Positions 11,400 to 22,107 of a stretch of 64,000 nt of DNA are shown piece after piece. Where the stretch lies: contig JAKUCV010006762.1 of NCBI GenBank assembly GCA_028386065.3, forward strand, positions 64,065-128,064, written 5' to 3'. This DNA comes from Turnera subulata (Eukaryota; Streptophyta; Magnoliopsida; Malpighiales; Passifloraceae). The notes under the pieces were generated by a model. The model was given only the letters and a program-made list of their open reading frames with translations. It was not told the origin of the DNA and did no database searches. The translations under genes and the position numbers were made by a program. Each line of letters starts with the position of its first letter. Position 1 is the stretch's first letter.

Positions 11400-12770
11400 G
11401 GTGGTTGCTGATGTGCATGAAATTACATACATTTTACAGCATGCACTGCAGTCTTTTGGCCTTGCATTCATCATTAATATGAGCATTTAGATGTAAATTC
11501 ATTTCTTTTCATGCCAAATCTGTCTTTCCTTACCCTTGGATGCTTTCAGGTGCAATTTGGAGCTTTTTGGAGCATATTTGACGATTCTGCTACTGAAGAA
11601 ACTGGACCAATTGCCCAGCAGTGCCCGTTGCCACAAAATATCTGCTCTTAAACCTTTGTTTTCAGAGAATCTTTTGCTCTGGAGGAGATTTGACGATTTT
11701 GGCCCAAAACGAGTAAGGCACTACTCTTCGTAGTGCCCCTACAGTAGCCACTGCATCAAATCCCTATTTTTATTAGTTTGCGCCTACAAGTCAGAAGTAT
11801 TTAAGAGGAGATGCACCTAGACGACACTCCCAGCAAGGAAAGAAGATTTAAAGAGGAATTCTTGAAGCTAAAGTCTAGGAATTTTATTCCAAATCCTCCA
11901 CAATGGTTGTTATCTTTTAGGAATTTAACCCTAGATATAAAAGCAACTCTTGCTGGATGAAATTAATAGCTTTTGGAGGAGCAAAAGTCACAAAATTGGC
12001 TGGAAGAAAAGTGGAGCTTTTGGTTTATTATTTTGTAGCAATGTCGACATCACTTTTCTATTTTATTTTCTTCTTCTTCATGAACTAAATACTCTATGTA
12101 GGTTTATGGGATGTAGCTATTGTTCTTGATGTTTGATTTATAATTCAGACTTGGTTTTCTTTTATTTCGTTACGCTTTGATTTGATATAGAAAGCTTAAC
12201 AGTGTCTGTGGCTTGATCACCCTCAAACACTATTTTAGATAACCTAATGACGCACCGCGAGGAGAAACTAAGAATTCAGACCGTTCCATATCAAACCTCT
12301 ATCCTGCTGATTGTCAAGAGAGATTTTTAGGGTAGTTGAGGATAACAGTGACTGGCACAGCGGCCACTGCACCTTAGAAAAAGCATCACTAGCAAAAGCG
12401 AGTTGTTCAGGACTAGGGTAGGTTTACAATTGCATGTGACAATAGTTGTAGACACCTCAGGCTAGGTAGCCCTTCAAGGTGGACAAATTTATTTACCAAG
12501 TTATTGAATTATTGTCAAATAGCTAGGCTGTAGTGAACCCCGGACAACCAAGGTTCCCATCCACTGCTTTTCTCCTAATCGATATTGCTACTTTTACTTT
12601 CTGTTTATTTACTTTGTCATCTCTAATATCATTCTCCAATCACGATTATATTTAATTTATCATTTTATAGTCTAATTGATCAAGATCTCTAAGGATAGTA
12701 TTATTTCGCAATCCCTGTGATTCGACCTTGTTTACTACAGCACCTGTACACTTGCAGATTTGTGGGAACA
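11400..12770 (+). repeat. Probable 5' LTR of an Athila-like Gypsy element (limits approximate)
   Basis: Non-coding sequence directly upstream of the tRNA-Asp-type primer site. The end near 12770 (GGGAACA) fits an LTR ending in CA a few bases before the primer site. The left limit is a guess, since no 3' LTR survives in the window for comparison. The ~1.4-kb length fits Athila-group LTRs. Confidence 0.45.
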
Positions 12771-12776
12771 AGTTGT

Positions 12777-12794
12777 TGGCGCCGTTTCCGGGGA
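12777..12794 (+). other. Primer-binding site, tRNA-Asp type
   Basis: TGGCGCCGTTTCCGGGGA matches the well-known plant Gypsy primer site (TGGCGCCGTTGCCGGGGA, complementary to the 3' end of tRNA-Asp) with one difference. It places an Athila/Tat-type element start here. Confidence 0.85.
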
Positions 12795-13032
12795 CTGCGG
12801 TAAATAATACTACTTAGTATTTGAGATTGACTAGGCTCTCTTTGTTATCTGATTTCTTTGTTTTCCTATGGCAGGTTACTGACAGCGCCTCCTGTAGTGT
12901 CACTGGTAGTGTATGCAAACCATAAGTAAAAATCCTGAACTTGTACACATCCCTCACATTGAAGGCACTGCTAGGCAACTCCGTAAGAAGACTAAGTAAC
13001 AGAAGGCGAAAGAGAAAGCAGAGACAGCGAGT

Positions 13033-14516
13033 ATGGCCAACAATAACGGCAACAACAACAGCCACGATGGGCAGAATAACCCACCTCTCAATATGGATGG
13101 TAATATTATCAATCCTACTACCGTTGATCCTCTCAACCAGCCGCCTATGATCATTCCCCAAGCTCCTGTTTTCCAACAGCACCCGCCGCAGTATGTTGGC
13201 GGTAACGACATTGTCGATCCTTTCGGAAATATACCAAATCTGCCTATTAACCAGCTCATGCAGCCTCGCCACACAGCACCTGCTGGCGCCATCGTGCTGC
13301 CAAACATTAACAATCCTTATGAGTTCATAACCAATTTGGTTCAAATGGTGCAGAATAAGTAGTTTGGTGGTTCAGCGCTGGAGGATCCTAACCAATATCT
13401 AGAGGACTTTCTGGATATTTGTGCCACTACCAAGATCAATGGTTGTTCTGAAGATGTTAAGAAGCTTTACCTGTTCAAGTTTTCGCTTAGAGATGGAGCA
13501 AAAAGATGGCTGAAGACACTGTCAGCGGGTAGCATCACCACTTGGGCACAAATAGAGGAAGCTTTCCTGAAGAAATACTTTTTTGAAACCAAGATGGATG
13601 AGCTTCGTGTGGAGATTTGCAACTTTAAAAGCAGATACATGATGAGACGATGACAGAAGCATGGGAGAGATTCCAGGAGCTTATTCAGCGTTGTCCAGGC
13701 CACATGGTGTGTCCACCTACCCTGCTGGGTATTTTCTATCATGCCATGGCTCTTGAAGACCGGCGTACCTTTGATGTTGCTGCAGGAGGCAAGTTTAAAC
13801 TGGCACCATATGAGGATGTAAAGAGGATCATGATGAACCTTGCCGCAGTGCTAGGGGTATGCATCATGTAGACAAGACAAACAACTTGGAAGCCCAAATT
13901 GTTGCCCTCTCAAAGCAGTTCAAAGATTTGATAGCCCAAATTGTACAGCCAGTAGCACAGGTACAACCCGTTGCACAACATAGTGTTTGTGAAATTTGCA
14001 AGAAGATGGAGCAAAAAGATGGCTGAAGACACTGTCAGCGGGTAGCATCACCACTTGGGCACAAATAGAGGAAGCTTTCCTGAAGAAATACTTTTTTGAA
14101 ACCAAGATGGATGAGCTTCGTGTGGAGATTTGCAACTTTAAAAGCAGATACATGATGAGACGATGACAGAAGCATGGGAGAGATTCCAGGATCTTATTCA
14201 GCGTTGTCCAGGCCACATGGTGTGTCCACCTACCCTGCTGGGTATTTTCTATCATGCCATGGCTCTTGAAGACCGGCGTACCTTTGATGTTGCTGCAGGA
14301 GGCAAGTTTAAACTGGCACCATATGAGGATGTAAAGAGGATCATGATGAACCTTGCCGCAATGCTAGGGGTATGCATCATGTAGACAAGACAAACAACTT
14401 GGAAGCCCAAATTGTTGCCCTCTCAAAGCAGTTCAAAGATTTGATAGCCCAAATCGTACAGCCAGTAGCACAGGTACAACCCGTTGCACAACATAGTGTT
14501 TGTGAAATTTGCAAGA
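13033..14516 (+). pseudogene. Athila-like gag, broken and internally duplicated
   Basis: An Asn/Pro-rich N-terminus (MANNNGNNNSHDGQNNPPLN) leads into a Gypsy retrotransposon gag core: YLEDFLDICATTKINGCSED, LYLFKFSLRDGAKRWLKTL, then TWAQIEEAFLKKYF and WERFQELIQRCPGH. A premature TAG at 13360-13362 replaces what is normally Gln before FGGSALEDPNQ, and TGA at 13651-13653 ends the next frame. The segment from 13491 on is duplicated in tandem. No protease, RT or integrase follows, so the element is deleted downstream of about 14516. Confidence 0.8.
13491..14516 (+). repeat. 513-bp tandem duplication within gag
   Basis: Copy 1 is 13491-14003 and copy 2 is 14004-14516. They are near identical: I see only three single-base differences by eye (gagctt/gatctt, gccgcagtg/gccgcaatg, aattgta/aatcgta). 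513 is a multiple of three. Confidence 0.92.
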
Positions 14517-14767
14517 TAGTGTTTGTAAAAAAGACACGTCAACATTTTTCTGAGTGAAAATCGAGAAAAAAAATAAAAAATATCCCAAAAATTCAACACA
14601 TAGATTAAATTTATACGTTTTATAATAGATGGATAAAAAATATCCTAATTGACAAACACATTAATAAAAAAATATTATTAGTCCATATAAACACTCCTTT
14701 GGGAGGGTATGAATTTTATAATGTTACTTCTATAAAATAACGTTATAATTGGTATAATATACCACTA

Positions 14768-14948
14768 TTTTTTTTTTCTATCCGGTATCCGGAGCTTTGC
14801 CCCGATTAATCCGGTCGACCCGCGTCGCGCACCTGGGTATGGCGGGTGAGTCTCCTAATAGGGATTTTCTGCATACACAAGGACTCGAACCCGAGACCTT
14901 GCTTAAACGGAACCAAGTCGCTTACTACTTGAACCAACCCACATTGGT
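14768..14948 (-). mobile_element. tRNA-derived SINE
   Basis: Read on the minus strand, the 5' part holds an A-box-like TGGTTCAAGTAGTAAGC and a B-box GGGTTCGAGTCC, followed by a non-tRNA body (CGGGTCGACCGGATTAATC) and a short A tail. A 16-bp target duplication with one mismatch flanks it (14752-14767 gtataatataccacta; 14949-14964 gtataaaataccacta). The length of ~180 bp suits plant SINEs. Confidence 0.82.
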
Positions 14949-14995
14949 GTATAAAATACCACTACTTAATTCTGAAGAAATTTGATTTATTTTTT

Positions 14996-15189
14996 AAAGG
15001 AAAGAAGTTTGAATTTTATAATGTGACAATTATCATGAATAAGGATTGAGTGAAATGAATTGAATATTTTGGTGGGTCATGATTTTTTTAAAAAAGGAAA
15101 GAAGTTTGAATTTTATAATGTGACAATTAGCATGAATAAGGATTGAGTGAAATGAATTGAATATTTTGGTGGGTCATGTTGAATATTTT
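14996..15189. repeat. Tandem duplication, 97-bp unit
   Basis: Two copies (14996-15092 and 15093-15189) both starting AAAGGAAAGAAGTTTGAATT and running to GGTGGGTCATG, with one or two differences. Non-coding and AT-rich. Confidence 0.85.
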
Positions 15190-15769
15190 GAGTGTTTATT
15201 TTCCCCCTCTTTTCGATTATTCCCCCATCTCAACCCTTTTCAGTCAGGCAATCCTTAATTTCATAGTAAATTCATGGCTCACTAAAATTTTTTCTTTTAT
15301 AGTTGCTGGCGATATTTTGCGCTAAAAGATTTTTTTCTTTTCTTTTCGGAACTGACAGAGATTTTATTCATTTATACATAAGAAAATGTCTCCATTAGGA
15401 GTATTGCACATACCTTCCCTATTACAATAACAATACCATTAATAAGGGATTTATCGCTACCAGAAGGAAATTGATCCCTTTGTTTTTGTCAAAAGAAGTG
15501 AATTGATACTTATTATACATGGCTTCTCAAGTTGCAGTGTTAAATCTGCTTATAATTGGGTATATGTGCACTTTTAGACATTGAGTTTATAGTTTTAAGT
15601 AACTTAAACCATGAGAAGAAGGTATTGATTGTAGTGGTAAGGTAAGTATCGGTTAAAACCTTAAATTCAGATTTCGAGTTTCCGTAGGAGTCGAGGTATG
15701 GAAGTTGTGTTGTTAGTGTCTCATCTTCCAAGGATGATGGTTCGAATTACAGGCAACTATAACAATTCC

Positions 15770-16171
15770 TTTGGTATCAATTTGGAATTGGAATTGAATT
15801 AAAATTATTAAAAATTTAAAATTTGAATTCATTATGAAATCAATTCCCATGTTTGGTATATTTTTTAATAATGGGGAATTGAATTCAATTCCAATGTTTG
15901 GTATAAATCAAACTATCAATTGAATTGCTAAAATTATCTAAGTTGTCTTTTTGCTAAAAAAAATTAAAATAAGAGTATAGGGTCATTTTTATCATTTAGA
16001 CATACCAATACTTTTCCAATGGAATTGAATTCCAAATCCGATAGGTTTTACTTGGATTTGAAATATTACCAAAATATTGATCCAAAAATAAAAAATAAAA
16101 TTCAATTCCTATTTTAAGTTAAGTAAAATTATACCAAACTAAGGAATTGAATTCAATTCCATGATACCAAA
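15770..16171. mobile_element. MITE-like AT-rich inverted-repeat element
   Basis: The ends TTTGGTATCA (15770) and TGATACCAAA (16162-16171) are inverted copies, and the interior is rich in GGAATTGAATTCAATTCC palindromes on both sides. No coding capacity. I cannot define a clear target duplication, so the class is uncertain; a Harbinger- or Mutator-type MITE is possible. Confidence 0.45.
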
Positions 16172-16333
16172 CGGGCTGTAAAAGAAAAAAAAAAAAGCCA
16201 GCGAGGGCCCTGCAGGTAGCTGTATTCTATGTAGGATTATCCTTTAGCCATCAACGCATTGGCTTCCGTAATAGACGGAGTTGGCAGCTCAAATCATGAA
16301 ATTAATTAACTAAATAAAAAAGAATACTGGCAC

Positions 16334-16812
16334 TGTTGTAAATAAACTATGGTGAATGTTATTGTTACCATCCAGTAAAACTTATTTTTACCGTACTCGA
16401 ATTTACTCCGGGTAAAATTCTTTATCATACACCAAACTTTCACATGGGTTTTTCTTCTACCTACCTATCTACCTCCTTTGTCTTCATCTTTATTACCTAA
16501 ATCCATGTGATTTTAATTCTTATAATCCAACCTAACTTATTTATTTTTATCCTCCCATTTTTACCTATAAATACCCCCTTTATTTCCATACACACACACT
16601 TACAACCCACCATAAGCTTCACTCTCTTCTCATTCCATACACCTCTCCTCTATCTCCCTCCATCTATATTTTATTATTTTCCCTCTTTATATTATTATCA
16701 AAAGTGTATTATTACTACCAAAATTGTATTATTCCATCAAGGTTGTATTATCACCTTAATCAAGCTTGTATTACTCCATCAAAAGTGAATTTCATCCTCC
16801 AATTTTATAACA
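16334..16812 (+). repeat. 5' LTR of E1
   Basis: Starts TG and ends CA. Contains a TATAAATA box at 16566-16573 that is altered to TATAATTA in the 3' copy. Same 479-bp length as the 3' LTR. Confidence 0.93.
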
Positions 16813-16828
16813 CGTTATTAGCACGAGT
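16813..16828 (+). other. Putative primer-binding site of E1
   Basis: CGTTATTAGCACGAG directly follows the LTR. Many plant Copia elements have TTATCAGCACGAG here, pairing with an internal part of a tRNA, so this is likely the priming site with one change. Confidence 0.5.
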
Positions 16829-17143
16829 CTCTATCCTACTAAGGTACTTAATTCTAAACTTTTCTTATTATTACTTTCTTCTTTTCTATATAAAAATATA
16901 TAGTACTAATATTGCTGCAAGATTTATCGAGTAAGCTTATATATATCACACATTCTATATTATTACTCTAGTAATATTGCTGAAAGATTTATCGAGTAAG
17001 CGTATATATATTACATATTCTATATTATTATTCTACTTATACCGCTGAAAGACTTATCGAGTAAGCATATATATTGTATATTTTATGTTATGATTTTCTA
17101 TTACTTTTATATTTATTTTTATTTCTTTTATTATTACTGTTAT

Positions 17144-17258
17144 TATGGTCAATATTACAAAACTTGAAATCGAGGCCCTTGAAATTTCCGGAAGAAATTT
17201 GTCATGGGCATTAGATGTTGAAATGCATTCAAATGCTAACAGTCTGGAAGACACAATA
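17144..17258 (+). pseudogene. Copia gag N-terminus of E1
   Basis: Reads MVNITKLEIEALEISGRNLS, then WALDVEMHSNANSLEDTI, the start of the Copia gag family (normally ...LDISGKNYLSWALDAEIHL...). The frame is cut at DTI by the E3 insertion and resumes after it as KEGNKA (20611 on), so E3 landed in gag. A stop follows shortly, so gag was already or later decayed. Confidence 0.85.
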
Positions 17259-20200
17259 TGAAACGCCCGTATCCCAATTTAATAAAATAAATCAATTAAA
17301 TAAAAAGAATTTACCAAAATACCCTTGAAACCCGGGATACGTAAACCAGTGCCAAACATTATCCATAAATCTTATTATGCTGAGATGTTATAAAAGAAGT
17401 AGAAATAAACCGGCTAATCAAGCCATAATCCAAACCCGACAAAATCCGCTGAACAACACCACAAAGAAATCCCGGCCAACCGCCAGTAAAGAAATAGAGA
17501 CAAGTATAACATCTCAAAACAAAAACAAATCCTTATGCAGCGGAAGAAGAAATAACAAAGGTTATAGAAAAAGGAAAATGTTATGCATATCGGCACTATG
17601 GATCCAACCCAAAGAAGACACAAGCTACCTGCTGAGAAACCGCGTCTGAACTCCGAGTCGAAGTAAAAATCTCTACACGCTAGCTAGGGTCTGGAAAACA
17701 ACGGTGGCGATTATGTGAGTCGCCTACTCAGTGAGCATTAAAAGTCAAATATATATATAAGGTCATGCTCATCGGGTGAGGAGTCTACGAGCACAAGTAT
17801 AGCATACAAGTAAATAATCAGAATCACACACCATATGCACAGTATTCTCATGGCAATATTGTTATTGTTGTTATAATTAGATTCAGTGTGTTTTAATATT
17901 TAGGGCCCCCTACTGTGAGTCAAGTTTCGGTAGCGCATCTCGCCAGATTCGGGTGTGAAAACCCAAGTGTCGCACCTCAGAAGGGGTAGATTTTGAGGCA
18001 TAAACCACCGATAATCCTCGAGTGGGCGCTAGCTACCTGAGGGTGCGCTCAGACACACCTAACTGGTGCAAGTCTGCTAGGGGTGCACCTACCTTCCCCT
18101 GGGATAACCATGCTAAACCGTATAACGTGACCCGTGGGTACCCAATCCCTCCCTCAAGGCTACCGGTCAACTCCACAGTAGAATTAAGTGTTTTATTCTC
18201 TGTTATTCTTATATATTCAGTGTGCCTTACATTATGTTTTTTCCAGGGACGTGTGACCTTTATGTAATAATTCTTATCCGGGCCTTCAGCCCGTATCCCA
18301 CACTATCACCCAAACATAATAACATGTTATATTACATAACAAATTCCTTAAACTGAAATTAAGCATGTGAGAGCAAACAGGCACACAACTCCAATCATCG
18401 CATCTAGCAGACAAGGCAAGTAAACCAACTAACCACACCAACAAGCATTCACAAACATATATAAAAGACTTATAACGTCACCTCAACAACGATGATCCTG
18501 AGGAGCTTTCCCTGAGCCAGATCCTCCAGCTCCCGAGGTGTTACCCGTGCCTGAATACAGGCACATACAATAATCACAAAATAGTTTTTTAAAAAAAAAC
18601 AAAAACGTGCATGCATACTAATGATATGCTCATCCGAGTAAATCCGGACCTAACTATCCAATTATGAAATTTTAGGGTCTAAGCCCAAGAAGATATTCCT
18701 TAACCGACTACATCTCCAAAAGATAGGGACCTAAGGTTCACCGAGTCTAAGCCCATCTAAGTCCATAAACAGGTTCCCAGCCTAAGGCCCACTTCCTAAA
18801 GTCCACAACTACTCATTTATGAAATTGGGCTTAAAGTCCATTCCTTTAAGTCTATAAAACATCCAAGTGTTCAAAGAGTTAGATTATTGGGCCTGGGCCC
18901 GGTTTCCTAGTTTTCCGTTCTAAAGTCATTCCCGAGCCCAAGTCTATTCCGGCCTACGGTTCTAACCGTGTCGGTAAGTTTCCGGCCACACACACTCACT
19001 CCCCGCTCTCGGTAATCCATTAAGTCTCTTTGATAATTAAATGTACATATAATGATAAATCCATCAAATTATGTACAAATACAACCAAGACCAAAACCAG
19101 GAATAAATACCGTTTAAAGCCGAAAAGAATTTCCTGTCTGCCGGGATAGCGACCAGAGCCTCGCCAGAAAAATCCCGAGCTCGCCGGATTCCGGTCAACT
19201 TTGCCGGAAATTCTCCCAAAGTCCAAAACAACCACACAAAACTGCCACAACCCGGAGGAGAACCAATTCATCAAACAACCAACACAAAGACGGAATTATA
19301 AGGAAGCAAGAAGGAGGTTGCATCCTTACCCGGAAAACACAAATCCAAATGCCCAGAATCCGTCCACAACCAAAACCCGAGCCTGCAACCTTTCCTGCCC
19401 GAAAAAGACCACCGGCAGTAGACCTCCCCGGCTCATCCACAAACTGCCCAACAACCAAGAACCAACATCCAACATCCAAATTAAGACAACCAAACCCAGA
19501 CACTGATTTAATTCGAGAATAAAAGAAAGACGAACCAAACAAAGGTTGGAAGCTCACCAAAATTTTTTTGTCCAATCCGGATCTGCAGCCTCTTTATCCG
19601 AGACAACCTCTGCAGCCACTAACACATAGCCCGGTCGCACCACCACCAACGAATAACACCATCCGCCACTACAAGACAAACACACCGGCAAACAACACCA
19701 TCTGCCACCCGAACGCCACCAGTCCGCCACCATCACTGAGCAACACAACACACACACAACACACCCGCCGCCAACAGAACCCAAACCCAATTAGTAAATC
19801 GGTCAAATGCATCAAGTGTGAAAAGATACGAAGGAAGAAAAAAAAATAGAGGAGCAGCAGAGCTTACCAGGCACGGCGACCAACTAGTGGCGGCTTCTCG
19901 CACAGACCTTCTCGTCACAGCCAAAACCCGATCTCTTATGCTCGAGGTACAAGCTGCGGCGGCAAAAGAAAAGACGAACCAGGCGACGACGTCTTCAGTG
20001 TGGTTGCACGGCGATTGAAGAGGGAAGAAAGGAAGAGTGGCGGTGACAAGACGAGAGGAAGAAGAGAGAGCTGGTGGGTTTTGGAAACTAAACGAAAAGA
20101 GAATAAAAGAAAAGATAGGAAGAGGAAAAGGGGGTCCCGAGCCGTTGAGTCCACGATTTGTGGGAGAAAAATCCGGGAGCAGATCGTGGGGGAGAGAGAG

Positions 20201-20605
20201 AGATAGGGTCGACGACGGCTAGAGAGAAAAAGAAAAGAAGAGGAAAAGGAAAGAAGGAAAGAAAGGAGAGGGTTAGGGTATTGACCCGCCCAATCCAAAA
20301 CGACGCCGTTTTGGCTTTGGGCGCGGTCAACCCGCCCCTCAAGTCAACATCTTCTTTCTGTTCCCTTCTATTTTAGCAAAACGACGTAGTTTTACTAGAA
20401 CTACGATAAATTCCGCATTACACCCGAATTCGTGTTCGTTTCCGACGTAACTCGAACCCATAAATAATACTAACTTAAATTAATATATTCAAGGAAAATA
20501 ATTTATCTTCCTAGTCCAAAAATCTAGAAATACCTTGAGGGTAAAATTGGAATAAAAATTCTAAAAATTTTCATGATTAAATTATGAAAAATCCGGGGCG
20601 TTACA
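17259..20605. mobile_element. E3: 3.35-kb insertion with TG...CA ends and 5-bp duplication
   Basis: The ends are TGAAACGCCC (17259) and GGCGTTACA (20605), imperfect inverted repeats of TGTAACGCCC, and the flanks are an exact 5-bp duplication CAATA (17254-17258; 20606-20610). No transposase, RT or integrase could be recognised in any frame. The body includes a CT/GA-rich, leader-like zone (about 20030-20280) and a direct GC-rich unit at 17690-18170. TG...CA ends with a 5-bp duplication fit a very long solo LTR (Gypsy LTRs beginning TGTAACGCCCC are common in plants; it would then be in minus orientation). The extended inverted ends leave a non-autonomous DNA element as an alternative. Confidence 0.7.
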
Positions 20606-20610
20606 CAATA

Positions 20611-21240
20611 AAAGAAGGAAACAAAGCATAGACTAAATATTTTATTGTCCAAGATCCTGCAGATCTTCTAAATAATAAAAAAAAGGTATGGTCACTAGAA
20701 GATGGTCATTCTTCCAAAAGCTCGTTATGTATAAATGCATCTGAGGTTGCAAGATTTTAAACCTGTGCACAAATATAATTCTGTTATGTTTGGAATAAAC
20801 CTTCAGATGAAATTGTATGAAGAAAATATTGCTGATGCGTATACGAAAAAAATAATTCTCTGTTTTTCATACATCAAATGTGCTCCTGCAGCAGCAATAT
20901 CGTGAAGAAGGTTTCACGAAATTTTCATAGTTACTTTCATATGCCTCATTGTGGCTGAACAAAGTGAAGAGCTATTAATGAAAAATTATGAATTCTATTC
21001 AACTGGCTCTGCTCCATTCCCTGAAGTGAATGCGACTGTATATGATAATTTTGGTCATGACTATAAACATACAATTGGTCACAAACAGACCTTATAACAA
21101 GGCATCTAGTAAAAAGTTATCAAGTGTTCCTGAAGGGCAAATCTAATATTGATGAAACCATATTTGTTCAAGATGATGACCATGATGTCAATTTCTAGAC
21201 ACATTCATTTTTTGATATTGTTCTTATCTTGCTTACCCTG
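20611..21240 (+). pseudogene. Remaining gag of E1
   Basis: After E3, short recognisable gag pieces appear in shifting frames: the conserved ...HASNVLLQQQYRE... region (20870-20905) and the TGSAPFPEVNA block (21003-21035). Stops and frame changes are frequent, so no protein is made. Confidence 0.7.
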
Positions 21241-21537
21241 AAGGTGCAATCCAATATATATTTTAAGATACAAATAAAAAATGAATGATTTTATTTTATG
21301 TTCAACTTTATCATATTATTATGTGTTATATTTTATTTCATTTTATTTTTACTTATATTTATTTTACAGCATGTCATAACTGCAAAATTTTTAATATGAA
21401 TATGAAATTATCGTTTCTAGAATAATGACTCTGGCATTTGTCCTGAGACAGTGCAATGACATATACCGTATTTAATAAACGGAAATTATTCATAAGTAGC
21501 ATATTATAGTACAATCTCAAAATGGGAAGAAGATTAA

Positions 21538-21731
21538 TATGCTCTAGAAGAGCACAAGTTTTCTATGCTCTAGAAGAGTATATATTTAAGCTCCAGAAGA
21601 GCATAACTTTTGCTATACTTTGAAAAAGTATATATTTAAGCTCCGGAAGAGCACAGGTTTTATTATGCTTTAGAATAGCATATATTTACGCTCCGGAAGA
21701 GCATAAATTTTATTATACTCTAGAAGAGTAC
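21538..21731 (+). repeat. Hairpin array 1 of E1 (8 units, 23/27-bp alternation)
   Basis: Eight successive units of the form stem-NNGAA-stem: GCTCTAGAAGAGC (21541), GCTCTAGAAGAGT, GCTCCAGAAGAGC, TACTTTGAAAAAGTA, GCTCCGGAAGAGC, ATGCTTTAGAATAGCAT, GCTCCGGAAGAGC and TACTCTAGAAGAGTA. Unit spacing is 26, 23, 27, 23, 27, 23, 27, so the higher-order repeat is 50 bp, not a multiple of three. Stems differ yet mostly stay complementary. Confidence 0.85.
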
Positions 21732-21963
21732 AAACTTTCATACTCACAATAATAAAAGAATATTTTATTCAAATCTTAAAGGAATTTATTAATATTCATT
21801 TCAAACGGATATTATACTGAGACAGTAAGTAAAAGAGATGTTGAATATCTCTATATTATAAAGGCTACTGCAGCAGGTAACAAACAAGTTGTGAAAAGAT
21901 TACCTACATTATCTTTTAGATTGTACTATATATAAATATTCGAGTCAATAAAAGTTATCACAT

Positions 21964-22087
21964 CTCGCTTGAAGCTGGGACACAGCAGTCTGAAGTTGAC
22001 ACTAGCCTAAAGCTAGCAAATAATATTTCCTAAATTATTAAAATACATAATTTGCACAGCCTGAAGTTGGCACCAACTCGAAGTTGG
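21964..22087 (+). repeat. Hairpin array 2 of E1, just upstream of the integrase region
   Basis: Units such as GCTTGAAGC, CTAGCCTAAAGCTAG, CAGCCTGAAGTTG and CCAACTCGAAGTTGG. The array ends about 20 bp before the GAG-pre-integrase motif (TGGCATGACCGGTTGG, coding WHDRL). The E2 copy of this region has the same type of array. Confidence 0.8.
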
Positions 22088-22107
22088 TTTATGGATTTCT
22101 TGTTTGG

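Noticed and set aside
16507..16788. Short frame repeated at 25067-25348
   Set aside because: Both lie inside the two LTR copies of E1, so the similarity is due to the LTRs, not a gene family.
19936..20342. Ser/Leu/Phe-rich frames near the end of E3
   Set aside because: They come from a CT/GA-rich leader-like tract, with no conserved motif.
21538..21731. CRISPR array
   Set aside because: Units are self-complementary hairpins with no unique spacers of constant length, inside a plant retrotransposon.
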